Source: Anaerolineales bacterium (GTDB lineage Bacteria; Chloroflexota; Anaerolineae; Anaerolineales; UBA6668). From it: DNA of 34,539 nucleotides. Of this stretch, positions 10,508 through 18,869 are shown one piece after another. A program made the position numbers and the translations under genes. The stretch spans positions 1 through 34,539 of the forward strand of contig JAHDIM010000018.1 in assembly GCA_020630805.1 (NCBI GenBank), read 5' to 3'. The notes beneath the pieces were generated by a model that worked only from the letters and a program-made list of their open reading frames with translations, did no database searches and had not been told where the DNA came from. Positions within the stretch are counted from its first letter, which is position 1. Each line of letters starts with the position of its first letter.

Positions 10508-10813
10508 GTGGTCATTATTGCAGGTGAGTTCAAACTGAATCCAGAAAGACGTAGTGAGGCATTGGAAGCCATGCGCATTGCCTCAGAGAAAACTTTGGCA
10601 AATGACAAAGGGTGCATCCAATATCATTTCTATCAAGAGATTTCTGACCCAGATACAGTCTTGGTATTCGAAAGATGGGCTTCCTATGAAGATATTTTGG
10701 CGCATGTAATGTCAGCGCATATGCCCGCTTTTCACAAAGCGTTGAATGAAACGGTTATTGATCGTGACATTTTTATCTATCAAGATGTTGTGGAAGAACC
10801 GTGTTTGGTGTGA
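10508..10813 (+). CDS. Antibiotic biosynthesis monooxygenase (ABM/YgiN-like) domain protein
   Basis: FKLNPERRSEALEAMRIASEKTLANDKGCIQYHFYQEISDPDTVLVFERWASYEDILAHVMSAHMPAF is a typical ABM pattern; 2 bp after the HK stop; GTG start. Confidence 0.8.
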   Translation: MVIIAGEFKLNPERRSEALEAMRIASEKTLANDKGCIQYHFYQEISDPDTVLVFERWASYEDILAHVMSAHMPAFHKALNETVIDRDIFIYQDVVEEPCLV

Positions 10814-10862
10814 CGTTCTAAATCAGCTCAATTTCTAAGCGCAAAAATTGATACTCTAATGG

Positions 10863-10886
10863 GCCACGGCTTGCCGTGGCGTTTTT
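10863..10886 (+). terminator. Rho-independent terminator
   Basis: GCCACGG-cttg-CCGTGGC followed by GTTTTTG. Confidence 0.82.
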
Positions 10887-10899
10887 GATTCTCCAAGAT

Positions 10900-10943
10900 C
10901 TTTAGCAAATCTTTAGAAAACCTTTGCCAATGCTTTAGTCCAC
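10900..10943 (+). promoter_or_regulatory. Four tandem 11-bp units with CTTTAG/CTTTGC cores; putative OmpR/PhoB-type operator
   Basis: CTTTAGCAAAT CTTTAGAAAAC CTTTGCCAATG CTTTAGTCCAC; cores start at 10900, 10911, 10922 and 10933 (exact 11-bp period), followed by TATGCT at 10949. Confidence 0.6.
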
Positions 10944-11004
10944 ATTCATATGCTTCTTTGTACCGATGCCAACTATTGAACTCATAACGTACAAGGAGAC
11001 CAGA

Positions 11005-12261
11005 ATGATTACCAAATTACAAAAGAAAATTGTGCAGCTTAGCCTGCTAAGCGCGATTGTTGCGCTCTTACTCGTAGCATGTGGCGGTGCACCGACAGCC
11101 GAGCCAGAAGCCGCCATTGAAGAAGAACCAGCGATAGAAGAAGCCGCTGAAGAGCTGGAAGCAGAAACGGAGGAGATGGTCGATGCCGATGATGCCGATA
11201 GCGATGACATGGCAATGGCCGAGGACATCAATGTCTTTTTCCAAATGCCAACTGCCAACGCCATAGTGCCACCAACATTCACGGTTGAAATGGGCGCGCT
11301 TGGAGTCGCTGTAGATCCAGCCGGTGAGATCTTAGAGAACTCAGGGCATATGCACATCTTGGTAGATACTGACTTTATTCCAGCCGGTGAGGTCATTCCA
11401 AATGATGAACAACATCTCCACTTTGGTGATGCCTCTACCTCAACCGAACTGACGCTGTCACCAGGGTCACATACGCTGCGTTTGCAGCTGGCTAATGGCG
11501 CACACATTGCCCTGGACGGTGATCAATATCGCGATGAAATTGTGATCACGGTAAGTGAAAATGCAGCAGCCCAGTCAGTCCGCTTTGCAAGTCCGCTTAC
11601 AGGTGCAACTGTGCCGCCAACCTTTAATATCAACATGGCTGCTGCTGGACTAATTGTAGAGCCTGCGGGCGAAATTACAGAGTTAGGCGGTCATATGCAT
11701 ATCCTTGTGAATACTGACTTTATCCCGGCTGGTGATGTTATTCCAAGCGATGAACAGCACTTGCACTATGGGAAAGCCCAACTAGACACAGAACTGACGC
11801 TTGAGCCAGGCGAGCATACCTTGCGCTTGCAATTTGCCAACGGAGCGCACATTGCGCTGGAAGGCGATCAATATCGTGATGAGATCGTGATCAATGTCGC
11901 AGAAGATGCCGCTGCACAATCCGTGTCATTCGTAGCCCCACTTGATGGCAGTGAAGTGTCTGAAACCTTTACTGTCAACATGACAGCGGCTGGTCTCTTT
12001 GTTGAAGGTGCCGGTGCTGTATTGCGCGGTACTGGTGGGCATATGCATATTCTCATCAATACCGACTTTATTGAACCGGGCAGTGTTGTGCCTAGTGATG
12101 AGCAACACTTGCACTTTGGTGGCGGCCAAACCAGCGCTGAAATTACGTTGCCTGAAGGTGAGCACACGTTGCGACTGCAAATGGCAAATGGCGCACACTT
12201 GGCATTGGAAGGCGACCAATATCGTGATGAGATCACGATCACGGTAGGTGACGAATACTAA
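11005..12261 (+). CDS. Secreted lipoprotein with acidic linker and three tandem DUF4399-like domains
   Basis: Lipobox LLLVACGGAP; Asp/Glu-rich linker; three ~115-aa repeats with GHMHILV.TDFI..G.V.P.DEQHLH(F/Y)G ... HTLRLQ.ANGAHIAL.GDQYRDEI. Start set at the ATG with upstream AAGGAG rather than 10966. Confidence 0.8.
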   Translation: MITKLQKKIVQLSLLSAIVALLLVACGGAPTAEPEAAIEEEPAIEEAAEELEAETEEMVDADDADSDDMAMAEDINVFFQMPTANAIVPPTFTVEMGALGVAVDPAGEILENSGHMHILVDTDFIPAGEVIPNDEQHLHFGDASTSTELTLSPGSHTLRLQLANGAHIALDGDQYRDEIVITVSENAAAQSVRFASPLTGATVPPTFNINMAAAGLIVEPAGEITELGGHMHILVNTDFIPAGDVIPSDEQHLHYGKAQLDTELTLEPGEHTLRLQFANGAHIALEGDQYRDEIVINVAEDAAAQSVSFVAPLDGSEVSETFTVNMTAAGLFVEGAGAVLRGTGGHMHILINTDFIEPGSVVPSDEQHLHFGGGQTSAEITLPEGEHTLRLQMANGAHLALEGDQYRDEITITVGDEY

Positions 12262-12279
12262 CCGCGCTTAGGTATACTA

Positions 12280-12741
12280 ATGAACAGATCAATTCCGAAA
12301 GATAATGGGATGACTGTCGTGCTAATTGCGTGCGCCCTCACCTTTGTGCTGATGCTGCTCGCAAGCTGGTTTACGTACCAAGTCATTAGCGCCGATGTTG
12401 CCCGCCAAGCTGCAATTGCCCTAGATCCGAATGCGCGGCCACCGGCCGAGCTATGGACTGCAATGGGGTGTTCTGCTTGCCACGATCTTTCTGAAGTGCA
12501 AAGTGCTGGCAACAAAGGGCAACCGGGTCCCTATATGGGGGGCTTGGACGCCGTAGCAGCAGACCGCGTTGCGGGTGAAAACGCACTGGCGTATATCAAA
12601 ACCAGTATTGTGGATCCCAATGCCTATGTGCTGGACGGTTATGTTGCGAACATCATGCCGCAAAACTTTTCCGAAAAGATGTCAGCCTCTGAAATAGAGA
12701 TGCTGGCAGCTTGGATCCTTGATCAGAATCGCGAACAATAA
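12280..12741 (+). CDS. Membrane-anchored c-type cytochrome (single CxxCH heme)
   Basis: N-terminal TM (VVLIACALTFVLMLLASWFTYQVI), heme motif MGCSACHDL, distal IMPQNFSEKMSASEIEMLAAWIL typical of class I cytochrome c. Confidence 0.85.
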   Translation: MNRSIPKDNGMTVVLIACALTFVLMLLASWFTYQVISADVARQAAIALDPNARPPAELWTAMGCSACHDLSEVQSAGNKGQPGPYMGGLDAVAADRVAGENALAYIKTSIVDPNAYVLDGYVANIMPQNFSEKMSASEIEMLAAWILDQNREQ

Positions 12742-12753
12742 GCCAATGAGTCT

Positions 12754-13458
12754 TTGGTCCAAACTATGTCAACCACAATCCTGCTAGTAGAAGATGAGCC
12801 TGCTGCAGCGCAAATGCTGAAGCTCTACTTGGAGGTCGAAGGTTATACATTGGTTTGGGCCGAGGATGGTCCCGCAGCAGAAGCTGCATTTCATGCGAAT
12901 GCGCCGGCCTTGGCGATTATTGATGTCATGCTTCCCGGCTTTGATGGCATTGAGCTTTGCAAGCGCATTCGCAAAACTTCGTTTATCCCCATTATTCTGC
13001 TGACAGCCCAAACCATGGATGTTCAAAAAGCCATTGGGCTTGGGTCTGGTGCAGATGATTACATCACCAAACCTTACAGCCCCGTTGAATTGATAGCACG
13101 CATCAAGGCGTTGCTGCGGCGTAGTTATGATTTCCAGCCACCAGTTGCTCCAACTAAACTGTTAGGCGGCCCCCGCCTTTTACTTGATCCGAAAAAGTTC
13201 ACCATCACGCTAGATGGCATTGAAGTCAATACCACCGTTTTAGAGTTCCGCATTCTTGAAGAGCTAATGCGACATCCTGGCTGGGTCTACAGCCGACTGC
13301 ATCTGTTACAACAAGTCTGGGAAATTGAAGACGAAAGTGGGGTGGAGACAGTGACGGTTCACGTCAGTAACCTGCGAAAAAAACTGGGTGCAACAGGTGA
13401 GCAACTCATCAAAACTGTGCGTGGGGTTGGCTATGTCTATCAAGAAGAAACGTCATGA
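12754..13458 (+). CDS. OmpR/PhoB-family response regulator
   Basis: REC (ILLVEDEPAAAQMLKLYLEVEGY, LAIIDVMLPGFDGIELCKRIR, DDYITKPYSPVELIARIKALLRR) and winged-helix C-term (VETVTVHVSNLRKKLG...IKTVRGVGYVYQ). ATG at 12766 is an alternative start. Confidence 0.94.
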   Translation: MVQTMSTTILLVEDEPAAAQMLKLYLEVEGYTLVWAEDGPAAEAAFHANAPALAIIDVMLPGFDGIELCKRIRKTSFIPIILLTAQTMDVQKAIGLGSGADDYITKPYSPVELIARIKALLRRSYDFQPPVAPTKLLGGPRLLLDPKKFTITLDGIEVNTTVLEFRILEELMRHPGWVYSRLHLLQQVWEIEDESGVETVTVHVSNLRKKLGATGEQLIKTVRGVGYVYQEETS

Positions 13459-14807
13459 GAAATCGTCTCTTTGTCAGTTTCATTGCTATTGTTGTCACCA
13501 CGGTTGTCGCGTTACTGATCGCGATTCAAACTAATATTGGTGCAACCTTCGATGACTTTCGGGGGGCGCACATAGGGGCGCATTTGCAGCACGTGCCGCA
13601 GGAACTGTCTGCGCACTATCAGACTGTTGGCTCTTGGGATGGCATTGGCCCGGTTCTAGAGCACATCAGCACCACACTCAATATGGAAGTTGGGCTAGTG
13701 GATGTGGATGACAACCTAGTGGCGGCAACCTCTTTAGAGATTAGTGACATTGCCTTCAACTTAGATGTTGAACGTGCGGATTTGGCGGTTGAGATCAAAG
13801 ACCCAGCAAGCAGCGCGGTTGTCGGAACAGCTTTTTTTCGCAGCAGTCCCCTCATCAAACAGCGTGATCAGCTATTTCTGCAACAGCTGTATCGCGTTGC
13901 ACTGTGGGTAGGGCTGAGCGTCCTCGGGCTGGCGGTGCTGCTGAGCTATTGGCTGTCCAATACCATTAGTAAGCCACTCAACCAGCTGAGTCAAGCGGCA
14001 GCGAATATACCCAAAGGCCATTACGACATTGCGGTGGATCGGTCTAGCGACCCTGAAATTGATTCTTTGGTCGTGGCACTGACTCACATGGGCGCGGAGA
14101 TTGGTAAGCTAGAAAAGATGCGCCGCAACTTAGTCACCAATATCTCGCACGACTTGCGCACACCGCTAACTGTGGTCAATGGTTATTTAGAAGGCCTCCG
14201 CAACGGTGCCATTGCAGACCGGCGCACAGCTGAGAAAGTGTTTGAGATTATGCACACTGAGATTCAATATCTCACCACGCTTGTAGAGTCTCTCAATGAA
14301 GTGGCTGCGTTAGATTCGGGCGAAATTCCGTTAAATTACGCTGTTGTCAGCGTACGGTCACTTGTGCGCCAAGCGGTGGATCGCATCAGGCCGAATGCAG
14401 ACTTGCACTCGATACGTGTGCATGACAAGTACACCCACATTGACCAAGACACTTTCATCAAAGTTGATCCCGTCAAATTTGGGCAGGCGCTTTTCAATCT
14501 GCTCGACAACGCCCTGCATTATTCACCGCCCGACGGACGACTCTGTATTGCTGTCACTGCCACGGAGTCCGAACTCTGCTTTGCCGTCAAAGACCGTGGC
14601 GATGGTGTCCTGCCAGAGCATCAGCCGTTTATTTTTGAACGCTTTTATCGCGCTGACCCGAATCGCAACCGGAAACAACATGGCTACGGCATGGGACTTT
14701 CCATTGTGCGATCTGTCGTCCACGCCCACGGCGGGCGCGTCTGGGTAGATAGCAGTGGTGTGCCAGGTGAAGAGACAGTCTTTACCATTGCGTTACCGAT
14801 TGGGTAA
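13455..14807 (+). CDS. Membrane sensor histidine kinase (HAMP, HisKA, HATPase)
   Basis: Two TM segments, HAMP, NLVTNISHDLRTPLTVVNGYLEGL, LFNLLDNALHYS, GYGMGLSIVRSVVHAHGG; 4-bp overlap with the regulator gene. Confidence 0.93.
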   Translation: MRNRLFVSFIAIVVTTVVALLIAIQTNIGATFDDFRGAHIGAHLQHVPQELSAHYQTVGSWDGIGPVLEHISTTLNMEVGLVDVDDNLVAATSLEISDIAFNLDVERADLAVEIKDPASSAVVGTAFFRSSPLIKQRDQLFLQQLYRVALWVGLSVLGLAVLLSYWLSNTISKPLNQLSQAAANIPKGHYDIAVDRSSDPEIDSLVVALTHMGAEIGKLEKMRRNLVTNISHDLRTPLTVVNGYLEGLRNGAIADRRTAEKVFEIMHTEIQYLTTLVESLNEVAALDSGEIPLNYAVVSVRSLVRQAVDRIRPNADLHSIRVHDKYTHIDQDTFIKVDPVKFGQALFNLLDNALHYSPPDGRLCIAVTATESELCFAVKDRGDGVLPEHQPFIFERFYRADPNRNRKQHGYGMGLSIVRSVVHAHGGRVWVDSSGVPGEETVFTIALPIG

Positions 14808-14829
14808 ATAATCTAGGAATGTGTGTTGC

Positions 14830-14852
14830 GCCACGGCTTGCCGTGGCGTTTT
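14830..14852 (+). terminator. Rho-independent terminator (same hairpin as at 10863)
   Basis: GCCACGG-cttg-CCGTGGC followed by GTTTTAG. Confidence 0.8.
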
Positions 14853-14940
14853 AGATTCCTCAAACGCGCACAAAATCGCACATATGGTGCGATTACGTGA
14901 CAAATATACCGGTTGTAGGCTTGTGTAAGCATTATTCTAT

Positions 14941-14972
14941 TAACGCAATCAACTCGGCTGATGATTGCGTTA
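14941..14972 (+). promoter_or_regulatory. Leader inverted repeat abutting the SD of the SPFH-like gene
   Basis: TAACGCAATCA-actcggctga-TGATTGCGTTA, perfect 11-bp arms, immediately followed by GAGGAATT-ATG. Confidence 0.55.
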
Positions 14973-14980
14973 GAGGAATT

Positions 14981-16270
14981 ATGAGGCAAAGGAACAAAAA
15001 GCAACTCAAAACATATAGCAAAAAACTAGGAATTGGCAGCGTGGTTATGTTGATTGTTTTGGCAATATGGCGTTTTACAGGGTATTCACCGCGCTTGGTT
15101 TTTATTGATATTTTCGTGTTTTGTATCAGCTTTATTGTGATGTTGGTCATTACGAGCCAATTCATCCTACCTGTATCGAGTAATTCAGGCAGGAGCCAAG
15201 CATTGTGGCGATTCCTGAGTTATTTAGATCCATGGAATCAGCAGCCAATCTTAGTTGTTAAGGATGGCGAATTAATTGAAAGGCGTGGTGAACGACATAA
15301 ATCAGGGCCAGGTGTTGTGTTGGTGTACCCTGGAAATGCAATTGTGGTGCAAACGCCAACTAAATTTGTTGAGTCTCGAAACTCAGGTGTGGTCTTTCTA
15401 AAAGAGAAACAGCGCCTTCGCGAGTATCTTGATTTACGACCACATTTATTTTTGATCAATGACGTTTACGCGCGAACTAGCGACGGAATTGAAGTAATGG
15501 CAGAACTGAATGTGTCATTCAGGCTTAGTCGACGTCGAAATGGCTCTGAAAGTGCATCACACATCACTCATCCATACGGAGCCCCTTTTGCGGGGCCCTT
15601 GGACAAAGCATTTGATGCTGTGTATCGCGGTGAAGCCGTAGCTCAGCAAGCGGAAACAGCGTATTGGTCTGATTTACCTATCAAGATTGCAGTTGATGTT
15701 TGGCGTAGTGTAATGCTGGATTACAACCTGAACATGTTGTTTCCGAAAGGGTCCGCTATGGTTGGGGCAAAAGGATTGTTAGGAGAAATTGAAGAGAAAA
15801 CGTATCGACGATTAACAACCGACTCTCATTATAAAAATCAAATCAATCCCTTCATGATGGCACCAAGTCAGATTCTTGAACGACGAGGAATTGAGATCAA
15901 GAGCGTCAACATTCAACGGTTATATTTGACCGAGCGTTTGGCAGAAGAGCATGGATCTGAATGGCGTCGTCGTTGGGAGGAGGAGCTTAGTGAACAAACG
16001 CGAAGTGCAGATTGGGATATTACCCAAGCTCGAAATAGTGGCCGCAATATTGCCCAAGCTGCATTTGCAGAAGCCGCACTGAATAACATTGACCCATTTG
16101 GTAGTCATAAGCAAATCAGCTTAGGCATTCTAAATACGATACGTGAATTTCTGAATTTGCACACGATAGGAGTTCAGTTGTCGCACTATCAAGACGTATT
16201 TAGTCATCTCCAGTCTTGGATTGATGATCATACTGATCATGGTGATTGGATTTTTAAACGCAGGATGTAA
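14981..16270 (+). CDS. Membrane protein with SPFH/band-7-like region, function unknown (paralogue of next gene)
   Basis: Two N-terminal TMs, then GERHKSGPGVVLVYPGNAIVVQTPT...LDLRPHLFLINDVYARTSDGIEVMAELNVSFRLSR and ILERRGIEIKSVNIQRLYL. Start chosen at the ATG with SD gagg; the ORF track extends to a GTG at 14897. Confidence 0.55.
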   Translation: MRQRNKKQLKTYSKKLGIGSVVMLIVLAIWRFTGYSPRLVFIDIFVFCISFIVMLVITSQFILPVSSNSGRSQALWRFLSYLDPWNQQPILVVKDGELIERRGERHKSGPGVVLVYPGNAIVVQTPTKFVESRNSGVVFLKEKQRLREYLDLRPHLFLINDVYARTSDGIEVMAELNVSFRLSRRRNGSESASHITHPYGAPFAGPLDKAFDAVYRGEAVAQQAETAYWSDLPIKIAVDVWRSVMLDYNLNMLFPKGSAMVGAKGLLGEIEEKTYRRLTTDSHYKNQINPFMMAPSQILERRGIEIKSVNIQRLYLTERLAEEHGSEWRRRWEEELSEQTRSADWDITQARNSGRNIAQAAFAEAALNNIDPFGSHKQISLGILNTIREFLNLHTIGVQLSHYQDVFSHLQSWIDDHTDHGDWIFKRRM

Positions 16271-16279
16271 TAGGGAATT

Positions 16280-18070
16280 ATGAAAAAGATAAACACACAT
16301 CCTCTTGCATTTTTGGCAGTGTTATTTGCGCCATATCAACTCTATCAGAGGGTTAGATTAGGCATTTTTCTAATGATTACATGGCTATATTGGGTGGTGG
16401 TCATTGCAGTTGAAGATCCAGTTACGCCAAATTGGCTCTTGGAAATGCAAGTGGAGAGTTTAGGGCAATTTATTGCAGCAATGGAGTTTATGGCGTGGCT
16501 CTGTTGGCGTCTATTTAATCCTTCAGTTTTGCTGGCGGTTGGACTTTATATTGCGTTTATTGGGGTACTTTGGGTATTAATGTATCTGGTATACGGAGTA
16601 CGTGTCTGGCGATCAAATGAGAATTTTGTAGTATCCATTTTTACGTTTTTATCAGTATTAATCGGGGTAATGATATACGGTGGCGCACTATTCTTTCAGA
16701 CATTAGATCCATTACCACAATCTGTGGAACTCATCTTTACGGACTTTGCTGTCTATGTTGTGTGGCCTGCATCTAATTTGTTCATTACGATGGTGGCACA
16801 ATTTTTTTCTCTTCATGTATTGAAGCATCTGTTTTTTCTTTGGAGTGGAATAGCCACTGCCATCTTCTTAGGTGCAATGTTCGTAGATAATCTGTTTGAG
16901 GCAAAAAACGTTACGAGTGTTTTTTGGCATTTATGCACTGCAATATTTGGCATTAGACAGCAAAAAATAGTTGCTACTGGAGGCGGAGTTCGGAAAGAGG
17001 ATAAGACGAAGATGCTATACCGGATCGGCGGCCCAGGTAAATTAGATGCGCATCTTGGTAGTGCTGCAATTGTCGAATTTGTAGATGCAAATAAATGGGC
17101 AGATGTATTACCAATCGCAAGAAATGGTGATGCAATAAAGCGACGCTTTGAGACAGTCAAACTTGCAGGGTTTCAATATTTGAAAGCGGTTATTGATTTA
17201 CGTGAAAAAGAATTGCACATAAAGGAACTGCCATTTATGACTCGTGATGGGTTGCCAATTAAGGTGATTGATGTGATTGTGCGCTACCGCTTGAGTCGAG
17301 AGCCTGAAGCCCAAAAGCAAGACTTTGACAGAATACCGTTTCCATTTGCAGATCCAGCAATATTTAGTTTAGTCTATCAGCGGCCAAATATCAGACAATA
17401 TTCTTACAATAAGGATCAAGTTCTTGAACGTAATTCCGATAATACGCATCAAAATAATCTAGATGCACAGTGGGAGATGATGGTAAAGAACCGATTGAAA
17501 ATATATTTCAGTCGGCATTTACGTCATTACACATTGGACGAAATTCTACAATTGGATGGCAACAATGAAATTCGCGACAAAATGGCGCAGCAGTTTTTTC
17601 AACGGGCTGATATCTTCGGTGATTTTCAGAGTTTTGGAACTGAACTAATCTGGGTAGGTGTTGGGGCTATCAAAAGTGATCTAGATGCCAAACTTGACAT
17701 TGATAAAGCCCAAATTGAGCGGTGGCAAAAACAAACTTTGGCCGACAAGAAAAAACAAAAGCAATTTATTGCAAACGAGTCTAGCCAAGCGTACACCAAC
17801 GAAATTGTGCGGATATTGAAGCAGTTGCTGAAGTGGTTTCAAGTAAATGTGATTGGTAAACCACCTATGGCTGAAAGCATTAAGACACTAAATAAGGAGT
17901 TTGCACGCCAAATGCGAAGCCTAAAGGAAAAGCTTGGTAGCAGTGCAAGCCCAGAGTTTGTGGCTTTGGTTACGGCCCTTGAGAAAAAATATGGACCGCT
18001 GGACCCGCCCCCGCCAGTCATTATCGGTGGGCAAAATCCTAAAGATCCAAAGCCTGGAAAGCCTACCTGA
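16280..18070 (+). CDS. Multi-TM membrane protein with SPFH/band-7-like region and proline-rich tail, function unknown
   Basis: About five N-terminal TMs; GGPGKLDAHLGSAAIVEF...VIDLREKELHIKELPFMTRDGLPIKVIDVIVRYRLSRE aligns with the preceding protein; C-term DPPPPVIIGGQNPKDPKPGKPT. 9 bp after the preceding stop. Confidence 0.55.
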   Translation: MKKINTHPLAFLAVLFAPYQLYQRVRLGIFLMITWLYWVVVIAVEDPVTPNWLLEMQVESLGQFIAAMEFMAWLCWRLFNPSVLLAVGLYIAFIGVLWVLMYLVYGVRVWRSNENFVVSIFTFLSVLIGVMIYGGALFFQTLDPLPQSVELIFTDFAVYVVWPASNLFITMVAQFFSLHVLKHLFFLWSGIATAIFLGAMFVDNLFEAKNVTSVFWHLCTAIFGIRQQKIVATGGGVRKEDKTKMLYRIGGPGKLDAHLGSAAIVEFVDANKWADVLPIARNGDAIKRRFETVKLAGFQYLKAVIDLREKELHIKELPFMTRDGLPIKVIDVIVRYRLSREPEAQKQDFDRIPFPFADPAIFSLVYQRPNIRQYSYNKDQVLERNSDNTHQNNLDAQWEMMVKNRLKIYFSRHLRHYTLDEILQLDGNNEIRDKMAQQFFQRADIFGDFQSFGTELIWVGVGAIKSDLDAKLDIDKAQIERWQKQTLADKKKQKQFIANESSQAYTNEIVRILKQLLKWFQVNVIGKPPMAESIKTLNKEFARQMRSLKEKLGSSASPEFVALVTALEKKYGPLDPPPPVIIGGQNPKDPKPGKPT

Positions 18071-18089
18071 TTTTTGATGGCTTTTAGAA

Positions 18090-18671
18090 TTATGCTGGCT
18101 TGGACAAACGCTGGATGGCCTCCACCAACAACGCATGCTCTGCTGCATGCATCCTTGCCTCAAACCCATCCAGCGTCTCTCCTTCTAAAAACGCCACCGT
18201 CGCTGTCGCAATCACAGGCCCGTCATCTACGCCTTCGTCTGGGACGAAATGCACCATTACGCCGGACTCGGTAATTTTTCCAGCTACATAGTCGTTGTAC
18301 GCGCGTTCAATCGCGTGGGTGCCGGGATATTGCCCCGGTAGCGCCGGATGCAGGTTGATGACCTGCATCGGGAAGCGTTCTAAGAAGGCCATTGTCAGTA
18401 AGCGCATCCAGCCGGCTAAGACAATCAGGTCAGGCGCATAATCCGCAACGACTTGCGCCAACTGTGTGTCATAGTTAGCGCGGGACTGGCTTTTTTGACG
18501 TTCTAATACAGTCGTCGCCACGCGCGCAGATTTCGCGCGCGTCAGGCCGTAAGCCTCAGATCTGTTCGACACAACGCCAACCACTTCCGCAGCCAGCGTG
18601 CCATTGGCGCAGGCATCCAAAATTGCTTGTAAATTACTACCAGAGCCAGAGATCAGAACAACGAGTTTCAT
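18090..18671 (-). CDS. purN: Phosphoribosylglycinamide formyltransferase
   Basis: MKLVVLISGSGSNLQAILDA, INLHPALPGQYPGTHAIERAYN, GVMVHFVPDEGVDDGPVIA. Confidence 0.94.
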   Translation of the reverse strand: MKLVVLISGSGSNLQAILDACANGTLAAEVVGVVSNRSEAYGLTRAKSARVATTVLERQKSQSRANYDTQLAQVVADYAPDLIVLAGWMRLLTMAFLERFPMQVINLHPALPGQYPGTHAIERAYNDYVAGKITESGVMVHFVPDEGVDDGPVIATATVAFLEGETLDGFEARMHAAEHALLVEAIQRLSKPA

Positions 18672-18869
18672 AAGGGGATGATTCAACGCGGAGACGCAGA
18701 GAGCGGAATTTGAGTCCACAAATGACACGAATATGCACGAATAAAGAATTCGCGTAAATTCGCTTTATTCGCGAAATTCGCGTCCCAAAGCTCAAAGAAT
18801 AAGTACACCATATTGCAATAGCCCTTACCCGATATCCGTGTAAATCCGTGCTCGTCTGCGGCTAATGTT

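Noticed and set aside
10935-11507. 190-aa minus-strand ORF (Ser-rich)
   Set aside because: Antisense shadow of the acidic linker and DUF4399 repeats; Ser/Ala-rich composition is an artefact of the coding strand.
11868-12242. 124-aa minus-strand ORF
   Set aside because: Antisense to the third DUF4399 repeat; no independent evidence.
14897-14980. N-terminal extension of SPFH-like ORF from GTG at 14897
   Set aside because: It would run through the perfect inverted repeat; the ATG at 14981 has a good SD and gives a typical basic N-terminus before the first TM.
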